This document shows positions 43,701-55,700 of a stretch of DNA of 64,000 nt, one piece after another (position 1 is the first letter of the stretch; the number at the start of each line of letters is the position of its first letter). This DNA is from Cherax quadricarinatus (lineage: Eukaryota > Arthropoda > Malacostraca > Decapoda > Parastacidae). The stretch covers positions 9,219,805 to 9,283,804 of the forward strand of contig NC_091369.1 of NCBI RefSeq assembly GCF_038502225.1. Direction: 5' to 3'. The notes beneath the pieces were generated by a model. That model saw nothing but the letters and a program-made list of their open reading frames with translations. It had not been told where the DNA came from and searched no databases. A program made the translations under genes and the position numbers.

Positions 43701-46700
43701 CGTCAGTCACGGTCGGTTGTACCTCAACGCAAGAGAAAACTATTATTTTCACGTGGCCAGGCCTCTGACTTCAGTAATGATGATGACAGTGATGTGGATT
43801 GTGATTTTATTGCTCTTGACGATCATTCGAGTAGTGATAGTGAGCAATCATATTCACCAATGAAGTGTCGGTATGTACGCCGCTGCATGCGCTCGGGTAG
43901 TGTACCCTATGCTGTGCCCAGGGGACAGAGTACATCCCATGGCCCTACACCAGGTATGGATAGTGATAGTGAGGATGATGTGGCTACACTTGGCATGGAT
44001 AGACCACAGGCATCACTAGATGGTGGTAGGGATGATGGTAGTGCCACGGCCATGCGTGACTCACCAGCCCAGGCTGGGACCCACGCTGCTGACTCCGCAG
44101 TTCAAGGACAAAGCGGAGCGTCAGCCACCAGCCCACCACAACCACAACTACCCGCGCAACCAGCCTATGATGTCCAGTATCCACCAGCAAACCATATCTG
44201 GGATTGGCAGCAAAATCCCAATTTTGTTCCCAAGCCCCACCACTTTGATGACTCTCAAAGTGGAATTCTACCAACTTGTCCCCTTGGAAACACTGCAGAT
44301 GAACTGGAATTCTTTGAATTATTCTTTGACCAGCCATTGATGGAAACTATTGTCAGGGAAAGTAATAAGTATTTTGAGTACACCATGGCAAATACGATCA
44401 CATCACCACAGTCAAGACCACACTGGTGGAAATAGACAACTGTTGCAGAAATGTATTTGCTTTTTGCAACAATAATGCTTATGCCTCATGTCTATAAGCA
44501 TAATATAAAAGCATACTGGTCCACAGATCGGCTAATTTCTACCCCGGTCTTCAGTGAAATCATCCCAGTGAACAGGTTTATCTTACTGTTACGTATGTTG
44601 CACATCCCCAGGCCTCTCCTATATTACACTTTCCTTCTATTTTTAATTCATAATCACACAAATATAGAAGACTTACTTCATTTCCTGGATAACAAAATAT
44701 AACCAGGAATGACTGGTCATGGTTTATGGCATCTCAATAATTGAATCAAGACTTACTAAAAATCCATAAAACAGACTGGGGGTGCAGGGATACCCTGACT
44801 ATCCTCAGGAAAATTGTCAAAAATTAGATTAGATATTCCTACTACATCCAGTCCTGAAACTGGCTAAAATCATCTCTAATTTAATCCACGGATATGGGAG
44901 TTCTACCGTAAATACATATTTTGTATTATTTTGCTATATTTATTTACCCCAAAAGCTATGCTTTATCACCCACCCCTAACCAGTGTAAAAAAAAAAAGGT
45001 CTTATTTCTTCTCATATAGATGGACTAAAAGATTAATTTATATGCTATAGGTATATATGTGGCCAACAGGGTAAACTAAAAAATTCGGTTTTATGCTTAG
45101 AAATATAGGTAGATGAAAATTAATGCATTTTTCCTCTCCCCCCCCCCAGTTAACTATACATGATCAAATTAGACCAAAACAATGTCCCATACTACTAGCA
45201 ATCATTATAAAGACTTTTTTATGAAGTGAATATCACCAATCTGGTGTAAAGATCCTCAAACCAGAGCTATTACTATTTTAAATAACAAAAAAGGCACAAT
45301 ACCGTGACTGGAACGATACACAAATAACCCGCACATAAAAGAGAGAAGCTTACGACGACATTTCGGTCCGACTTGGACCATTGACAAAGTCACACAGACT
45401 TTGTCAATGGTCCAAGTCGGACCGAAACGTCGTCGTAAGCTTCTCTCTTTTATGTGCAGGTTATTTGTGTACTATTACTATTATATTTTATTGTAATTTC
45501 CGGCATACAAGGAGTGCTTTTTTTCCCCGCAAAAAGTCCTGGAAAATCACCTCGTCTTAATATACACAAGGTCAGGGTCAAAGGGTAGGCTTTGGGTTAT
45601 GTTTTAGCAGTTGTTTACTAATGCTACATTACAAATGCTTGGAAACAGTTTTTTTTTTTTTTAACAAGTCGGCCATCTCCCACTGAGGCAGGGTGACCCA
45701 AAAAGAAAGAAAATCCCCAAAAAGAAAATACTTTCATCATCATTCAACACTTTCACCTCACTCACACATAATCGCTGTCTTATGTGCCGGAAAATACGGT
45801 ATGTGAAGCACTGAAGCCATGGGGGTCATTTGGCATAGAGTTGTGGAAGCTCAACCCTCAGTCTACAAATTGCATAACAGATGCCCTACTCTTTCAGCCA
45901 GGCTTTCACCTCTAACCAAAACAATAAATCTGTATTAAAGTCTCTATAATAATTCAATAGATTATGGGACCACATACAGATGATCATCAGTATCTCACTG
46001 AATTCTGAGGGGTGGGGATGTACTTGCCCAAAAAGAAATAGTATTATAGAGAAAGAATTAAAGACATTTTCTGTAATGAGGAGTAACCCAGCATGGGAAC
46101 TGAAATATTCATTGTTTTATTTCTTGTTAACTGCATTTTCAAAACCTGAGTTTTCTAACTGTTAGCTCAAGATAGATACCCACTTCTTTTCATAATTTTT
46201 GTCACTCAATAGCACACTGGATATTAGCAAGAGAATACAAAGTTTACCATAATAGTCCATTGTGGAACTAGCGGTGGAAGAGATATCACTGGCTGCATCG
46301 TCAAATCCACCTTGCCGTCTTTTAGAGAATAGGCCAGGAGGTAAGGAACCAGGACCAGATGGTGAAGGTAGGTGACGTGCCATTCCTGGAGAAGGAGCAC
46401 GGCGAGGAGGAGTAGCACGACCAAGGCCACTATCTTCACTCATGTGGTATACTAAGCTATCATGTTCACTTTGACCTGCAGAGTGTAAACAATTAAATAT
46501 ACATCATGTTTTTAAAAAGTGAAACATATTTCAACTAAAGATTAAAATGAAAAATTTAATGATTTATTATGAAGTTAGATTTATAATTTTATATACACTT
46601 ACAGTATTGTAATATACTAGAGAACTCTGAAAACTTCAATATTCATTAAAAACTGCAGACCAATAATAATAAATATGTAACTAATTATAAAAATATAATT

Positions 46701-49700
46701 CTCCTATTTTTTAACATCTTTTGGCTAGGTATGAGCAGATCAAAATTATTTGCCATGCCATACTATTTTTATCTATAGAAAATATGCTACGATATTCTGA
46801 GTCACCAATGACTGACACAAAAATCAGCCTACGGAAATACAGCACTGCATACTGAGGGTCTAGTACAGCTGAACTTTGAAACACTGATCCTAACATTTGC
46901 AATACAAATTGTCTCATACAATACACACTGCATATAAAATTCTACACTTTCAAAATGAAATGTCACTAATGATGAAGCACTCGTGCATTCATGTAAAACA
47001 CTTCTGCTCTGAAAATAAACATGGTTAAAAAAAATGATCTTAGAATTTATTTATATGGCAAGTTTTCCTCTAGAGTCTCAAATATGGTGGCGGATGTGGT
47101 ATGTGACATTGACAAGTTGTAGGTAAAAGACGTTTGTACTTGTCAAGATATTTAACCATTTTGCCACAAGTGGCTTCTTCATTAGGAGTGAAGAAGCAAC
47201 TTGTGGCAAAACATTTCCTTAATGTCTTGACCAGTGAACATGCATCTTTTACCTACAGTTTCAAACCTAATTATATATTTACAGTAGTACTGATGTTAAC
47301 TAACCTCACTGCTTTCAATTATATGCATGATGATAACATTACAAAACTAACATGCTGATGTAGCACTCCTACTGATCCCAAGTACCATGGAATCTCTTAG
47401 TTCTGCCTCACCCCTCCCCACAAATCCTGCTTCGACTACCTCTCCAAACTCTGCGTCACCCCCAGGTCCTGCTCCCCTCCCCCACAAATCTTGCCTTGTA
47501 CCCTCAAGTCCTACCCATCCTATCAAGTCTTACCCACACCATCAAGTCATACCCACTACCTCAAGTCTTACATTCCCCCCCCCCCTCTTAGTCCTGCCTC
47601 ACCCCTGGAAGCTCTACCTCATCCTCAAGTTGTCCTAACACCTGAAGACCAACTGCATACTCATACTGGAGCACCCAAGTGCTACCAAAAGATCCAAGCC
47701 CTCCTGCATCACCCAAGCCCCACTGCACCACCCAAACCTTGCTGCACCACCCAAGCCCTGCCGCACTACCCAACATCATCACCCAAGTCCTGCAGCACCA
47801 TCCATGCTCTCTCGCATTACCAAATTTCAGCTGCGTCACCCAAGCTCCAGCCACACAACCAAACCCAACCACAGCACCCACTCTCTGCCACACCACTGAA
47901 GCCCCACCACTCCACCCATGTCCTACTGTACCACCTAAATCCCATCACACTATGTCCTGCTCATCACTGAAGCCCCACTGTACCAGAGAAAAATGTCACC
48001 ACTAAAAAGGATAGAAAAGAAACAAATGACAAGAGACCAAATGGGGAAGACAGAGGAGAAAGGGAAGAGAGAAAATTAAAGAAAACAGAGTGATAATCTG
48101 GAAAGAGAAATTAGAATGGAGAAGAGTAATAAGTGGGGATTCTGCAAGGACTGGTATTTGGACCCATTCTGTTTCCATTGATATGAATGATAAACCAAAT
48201 GTGAAGGAGTCAGATGTGTGTCTGCTGATGATGTGGATTATTATTATAATAAAAAAGAAGTGCTAAGCCACAAGGGCTATAGAGCGCTGCAGGGGTAAGG
48301 AAGGAAGCGAGGGTATCGGGCGGCAGAAAAAGGGAGGGATGATTAGTAGGTTACAGAAAACAGTGGGGCAGGGGATAGTGCAGGGGTAGAGAGTAGCAAG
48401 AGATTGAGGTAGAAAGGGTTGAAGGTATCATCAGAGTTTGTGGAGTAAGTCAGTTGTTGTCAAAAAGTCAATGAGAGCCCGGATGAAAGGTGGGTCCATC
48501 AGCGAGAAGGGAAGGTAAAGAGAGAGCAGCGGAGCGAAGACGACGGAGGTAAATTCTGCGTGCTCGTTGATAAAGTGGGCAGTCTAACAGAATGTGGCTG
48601 ACTGATACTGGAACCTGACAATTCTCACAGAGAGGAGCAGGGTGCCTCTCCATGAGATATCCATGAGTAAAGACGAGTATGGCCAATGCGAAGGCGGGAG
48701 AGAGTAGTCTCCCAACCTCGACACTGGTGACAAGAAGACGGCCAGTAACCTATACTCGGTTTAATAGAACAAAGTTTATTATTGAGCAGAGCAGGCCAAC
48801 GTTGTTGTCAACGGGTGTGAAGGTGGGTAGCTATAACAGCAAAATAGTCCATGAATGGAACACCTCTATATGAAACTGGAAGGTCATGTACTGCTGACCG
48901 CGCAGCAGTGTCTGCCTGTTCATTGTCCTGTACGTCAACATGACCAGGGACCCAACAAAAAACAATATCTTTATGTTTGATAGAGATACGGCGTAACCAA
49001 AGTTGGATACAGAGAACTAGGGGGTGAGGTGTGTCAAATTTTTGTATAGCCTGTACAGTACTAAGGGAGTCTGTGTGGAACTAATGAGGATACAAACTGC
49101 AAAACTGATCAGATATGAGGTTGTATGAACTGAAGCCCAACAAATATAAAGTTATGAAGAATGGGGAAGGAGTCATTAGACTGAACACTTGAATATTGAC
49201 AGGGAGAGGCAGCAGACCTCACCCAAGGAGAAAGACGTAAGGGTGACCATAGCGCCTAGCATATTGCCAGAGGCTCATATCAACCAAATAACCTCTGCAA
49301 CCAATGCTTGTCTGGCAAATCTTTGAGTAGCCTACAGGAATCCCAACAAAGTGTCATTCTGGGCCCTTTATACAACATACATCAGGGTCATCTTGGAATA
49401 CACAGCACCAGTATGGAACCTACACCTGAAAAAAAACATTTGTACAAGAATGCAATGAGGCTTGTTCGAAACTTAAGGGTTACAAACTATGAGGGGAGGC
49501 TAATGAAAATGAATCTATCGACATTAGAGGTTGGGTTAGGTAAGGTTCGTAAGGCAATAGGACAAGTGTCTCCTGACATGGGTCTTAGTCAGATGATGAC
49601 CCACCATTGGAGCTTTTGATCATATGACCGAGGCCTTCCATTAGCTTACTGGTCCACCCCTTTAAAAATTATGGTCATAGTTATAACAATTCAGTTTATT

Positions 49701-52700
49701 ATTTACATTGGAGGATAGAAGAACTAGGAAAGATATGATAAATAAAATAGTCAGGGAAATTGATTGGGTAGACAGGGAGAGAGAGTTTGAAAGGCAAGAA
49801 ACAGGAACTTGGGAACAGAATGGAAGTTAAAGTCACAGATGAGCCACAGGGATGCTAGGCAGTATTTCTTCAGTCTCAGGGATTGGGAAGTGGAATGATT
49901 TTGGTGAGGAAGCACTGAAGGCAGGCTCCATATATAGTGTTAAGAGCAGATATAATAGGGCCCGTGAGCTGAAAGGGAGTGAATCTGGAGAGTGGCAAGT
50001 TAACAGACAAGGGTCAGGATACACAAATAACCCGCACATAAAAGAGAGAAGCTTACGACGACGTTTCGGTCCGACTTGGACCACTGACAAAGTCACACAG
50101 TGTGACCACAAATAGGTGAATACAAATAGGCAAGTACACACACAAAGAAAATATGTAATCTTAAATACTACAAAAATTTATAATTATCTTAAATGCTACT
50201 GAAAAATCTGATAACAGATTCTACTGCAATGCACTACAAGTTCTTATATACAATGTAACATACTTCTTGTACGTAGTCCTGCCAGCAAAGTAACAAAAAC
50301 ATTTTACCATTGTAGCCTCTTGATCAAAGAATTTTTATATACAAAGCTTACAAGGGAAAATTTATAAAACGCAATCAGCATCAGAGCTACCTATAGCCTT
50401 CTCAAATAAATTCTTGTAAAATTCTTTCAAAATTACTTTACCAGTGAACATTATTCTCAATATTAACCATTCAAAACCTTTTGGTTTAGAATGTATAATT
50501 TTTTCTATACATTTGGGCACAGTTTTAGACACTACAGCTATTTAGCATCAATGAGTGGTATGGAATTTAATGAAGTTAAGAAGTTTTGGGAGATTAAAGC
50601 CACACTATTATAAAAAAAAAAGCTCTAAACCCTTACAGGTCATACAGCCTTCATATGTACAAACTGTTAATCGCAATCACTCTGGGTCACTGAGGACAAT
50701 TTTCTCCTGGTGTAATTAGTTGGAAGCAAGGTTAGTACGTACTTTAACAAGCTTTTCTGTGCCTAAAGTTATTAGAGATAATCTATGAATAATTAATCTT
50801 GAGCATCAATGTTCTTTTAAAATAATGAAACAGTTTCTTAATATATCTATACAATTTTTCACTTAGGACATGCAACTTGTGCTTTGATGTTTAAATTTTC
50901 TTAACAGTTACTATGAATAACACACACCACATTATAGACTATCACATGCTACTATGGCTATTACTTAGAGAATTATCTGCTACACATTATCCACATTTTA
51001 GCCTGTTAGTATAAAGATGATGGTAAGAATAATTTAAATATTTACATCCACCACCAGAATGGTTTAGAAGCTGACGAGGTAGAATCTACACTAATATTGT
51101 TCAAATTAGCCACCACCACCACCAGTTACTGGGAAGGCAGATTGATGCCTGCCTCTCAGGTGGGGCTTACCACTCAGATTGCCTGTTGACCGGTACTTTT
51201 TGTATCCTCCAGATGAGCCAACATTGTTGTAGGAGGAGGCAGATCCTCGCCTCAGCCTGGAACCACTGCCTTCCAGGGCCAGGCTTGGTCGGCGCGCCTC
51301 ATGTACACGATAATCCTCACCATAATTGAGGCCATCGCCTTGGGAGCCATACACTGTGGCATGTGGGGCAGTACCATTTGTAGCAAACATAATGAAAATT
51401 TCACTTTCTTAACTTGAAATTTAAGCTATAAAATCATTAGAAATATTAAAAAGTAAAGACTGGAAGAAGCATAGATAGTTTAATTACTTGTACACTTTAT
51501 AACTACAAAATTTTCCTTGCTTCTTCCAATCAGAGGGGGCGAATACAATTTTGATAGTAATGCAACACATGCAAACCACAAAAAGATCTGAAGACCTACG
51601 TGAAGTTTTCCTGCCATCCCCTCGGGTGATTGAGGAGTAACCAATAACAGAGGTGGGACGTCTGCCTGTGTGGCCACGGTCCAAGGTGCGGGTCGTGCTG
51701 GGATAGTCTAGTGGGTGGGGATAGAGGTGTGCACATGCCATGAGGCAATTCAAAATAAAGTACAGCAAAAATAATACACAAGTAAATAAAACAAAATACT
51801 CTAAATAAAACTGGTGCAAGGGAAAGATGCTCAATCAGAATTTTCCCTACTTAATTATTAAAACCTGATCAAAACAGCCATAATACAGCCACAACTGAAT
51901 TACATTTTATAAGATTTAAAAAGTCATGAGCATCTTTTGAGTTTTAAGAGAAAATTAAAATAAAACAGTTTAGAATATACAACACTTACACTACATAATC
52001 TAAGCAATACTACTTGCAGCAAAAGCTTTACAAAAAACTACTTTGTTACATATCTAGGAAGAGAATGCTAAGCTACAACAGTTTTACAGGATAAGCAAGT
52101 TATTATTGATTTTATAAACTTTTAATTAGAAAAACAAAATAACTAGGCATGATTTGACTTCATTAGGACAAATGTGAAAGGTATCCTAGTTTCTTTTCAG
52201 AGTGTACCTACCAATACAATTCAATGAAATCTATACTACACCATAAATTTCTCCTACCTACAGTGCATCTATAATATTCAAAATTTAAACACAATGTATG
52301 TGAATATTCTTGAACTATTCAAAACTCCCAGGCCACTAAAATACTGTTAAAACAAAGCTGGTAAAAAGTTTAAACTTACCAAAGTGATGAAAAGATGTAT
52401 ATAAACCAATTCAAAACAATAATTTATATTACCCTTACCTCTTTCTAAACACAGTGACAGATCAACTGATAAATTCCTTTAACTAATGAGACTTCAGGGA
52501 ATGAAGTTACTTAACATCTACCTCTCACCTCATTTAACATAGTATTTTTTCAATAAGCTACATAATGACAGTGAAAGCAAATGCTCTAGAGATTCAAAAT
52601 AGGTATAACAAGGTTTAATCATGTCAGTAGTCAAAAGTTGAGAGGTGGATCCAATTATGTGAGTTTACAACCTATTAAACCAGAACACCATGAATAGGAA

Positions 52701-55700
52701 ACCTGTATAATATGAACCCTTAAGCTGTCCATATACCTCAAGCTGAAGGCCTTCCTATTTTTCTTTAAGTAAAATTTGCTGTAATACTTATGGAATTATG
52801 CAGGTACAAAGTTATAGACTGGGTAGATTGGGAAGCACTTTATGAAATGGCAATTTTACCCAATTTGAGGCACATGTCAATGCTCAAGTTAACCTTGATT
52901 CCCAGCTATTTTTCTAGTATGCCTTTTGTCCTGCAAGAAATTGCCATTCAACCATCAGAACTACCTTAAGTACCTAGAAGTTGGTAATTCAACCAATTTT
53001 ACACCAGTTTCAAAAATTTAAAAACAGTCCAGAATAAAAACTGCAGGCATTCCAGCCACTAAAGCAACCCTCACTTTGTTCATTATGTCCCCAGGCCTCT
53101 CCTATATACCATCTGCCCTCCATTTTGGATCTATCGTCACACACAAACAATTGACAATGTTTCCAATTTTTCTGGTTAATAAATCATAACTCAGGAATGC
53201 TTGTTCATGGTTTAGACCAGTAGTCCTCAACCTTCCTATACAAGTGAGCTACATTTTATGGTCAAATGTATGATGAGGGCCACATGGTTGTATTGACACT
53301 GCAGTGTGGGACCTACATAAAAGGAATTCATAATTACATGTGAAGACCACATCCATTTCCTAGAAGGGACACATGTGGCCTGCAGGCCACAGGTTAGGGA
53401 CCCCTGGTTTAGACCATCCCAATAACTTAAGTCAACCTAGCAAAAAAACATAAAAGACAGGGAGGGGATGGTGGGAAGGACTGGGGCCCTTACCCTTTTA
53501 CCTAGTCTATGTATTGGCACCAAGAAACAGCCAATAGTCATTAAAACCACCATAGAAAATGCCCCAAACTCACCAATTTAACCTAAATGAATGGTCAGAG
53601 ATAGCTGTTCCCATAATGCTCTGTGTGGGGCAGGTTTAATATGTATACTGCATACACCAACATCATTAATCCATTCTCTCATGAACTCAGATTAAGTTGT
53701 AATTAACAATTGTCAATGAATAAATAGAAGGGTGGGCAAAAGGTTCAAACTGCAGTCTGCAGTGCGTAAATTGACAGTCTGATGCTCTACCATCCAAACT
53801 AACCCAGGGCAGCAAATCAGAGGGCACTATGAATGAAGCATACCAGTACATCATAGACTGCCACGATGTATGTGATGGACAATTCAAGGTTCAAGTACGA
53901 ACTTAATTCGTTCCAGAAACTGTTTGAGTGCCGATGCCAAACGAATTTGTTCCCTTAAAAGTGCTTAAAAAAGCGCTTACAAAAATATGCTTACATAATT
54001 GTTCAAGTTGGGAGCTGTTCGAAACTCAAGTTACCACTGTATTAGAAAGCAAGGGACCTAAAAGTTATCAAAAATGTGTCACTGGAAGATCATATAAATG
54101 AAGAATTCATATGCTACATTAACCCTTTCATTGTCCAGACCCCCGATATTAAACTTGTCCACAATGTCCAAGAATTCTCAAAATAATTATACAGTTTCAA
54201 AGTAGGGTCCAGAAAAACACAATGTAGGCATTCCTGGCACTAACATAACATTTCCTCTGTTCATTAGTTACATTCCAAGGCTTTACATATGAATTCCATT
54301 TTGAGTTGTTATTCACACACACACACACACAAAAAAAAAGATTTAGTTATGCAATATTGTAAAAATTGTATAAATAATATCAGTGCATTTGTTAATGCAT
54401 ATTAGACCCACCAGTTGTACATGTACTGGACAAGTGATGTGATTTGTTTACTTTTGAATATTGGCAAAAATTTAACATTTCTGCTACTTTGAGCTCAATT
54501 TCAAGCTATTTTCAATCCTGAAACCAATCAAAATCATCTCTATATCTATAATATATCTTCCATCTATCATATGAGCCCAAGAAATAGAGAATATACCCAT
54601 ATGAAAATACACTGCAGAGTTGCTGTTTTAAACAAAAACAGTGTGAGTTTTTTTTTTACATTATGCACTATGTGCTGCAGGATTTTTTATATGGTGCACA
54701 ATTACTGCACAGATGTATTCTCTCTTATCTAGGCCCAAATTTACTGCTCACAGCTTATCCAAGTGAACTGAGCTCATGGTGTAGTAATATGGCACTGACA
54801 GTGACCTCAAACCTGTAATACTATGGCACAGACAACGGAAGGGTTAAAAAAAAATTATTATAAACTTTTAAATATATGGATGGATAAAAGCTAAAAATGC
54901 TGTTCATAACTTATATTGGGAAAAAATTGGGAAATGCAGAGGCAGTGTGGTGCCTGTATTTATATTAAAGATAAAAACAAAAGGATAATAAGAAGCAACA
55001 AAACAGCTCTCTCTCAGAGCTGCAAAAAATGTCAATTATAATGCAAATGCAAATATAATTATTATTATTATAATCAAAAAGAAGGGCTGAACCTAAAAGG
55101 GTCATACAGTGAAATAATAAGATAACTGATGCAAATTGTTGATGATATAATCAAATTATAAAAATTGTTGAATAAACCCTTATGGTATAGTATACAATCC
55201 TTGTGGTGGAATTTATCCCACTTGTCATTCTCATCATTCACTTCCTAAGGGGTGCCTATGTGACCCCAGATGATGATTGGTACCCCTACCAAGTAGGACA
55301 GAAAGAGGGTATGTTAAACAGATTCTCTATGTATTGCCTTTTTTTGACATATCTTAAGTCAGCAATGGATCATTGTCAAGAGTTGAGACCTTGCCTCACT
55401 AGGTCTTACAATCTCAAATTTATGAATGTCACAGTGACTAACAACCTGAGTTATACAGTCATGGCCCCAGGGCATTCGATTTTGAAAGCCTGGGGGCAGT
55501 CAGTTTTGCTCCAGCTGCACACCATGTACGCTGTCAGCTGCATCTCACGGGGACCGCACAGAGAATGGCTCTACTGCCCAACTTATAATTTAAATTGTGC
55601 TTTAATGCCTAGTCCAACCTTCTAGAGAGGAGAATTGTTAGAAAGACTGCTGGGATAAAGTTTACCACATTAACAAGCTTATGTGCTGACCACCTGTGCA

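Noticed and set aside
43984..44337. Minus-strand ORF of 117 residues over the piggyBac fragment
   Set aside because: Shadow of the transposase leader; no independent motif.
45317..45471. Hammerhead core inside the 75-bp-arm palindrome
   Set aside because: A GAAAC box follows a GGTCC/GGACC stem, but the seven bases before the stem do not fit CUGANGA, so the claim is limited to the 47- and 55-kb hairpins.
47387..48005. Pro-rich ORFs resembling a collagen- or mucin-like protein
   Set aside because: The ORFs occur in several frames and on both strands because the DNA is a C-rich degenerate tandem repeat.
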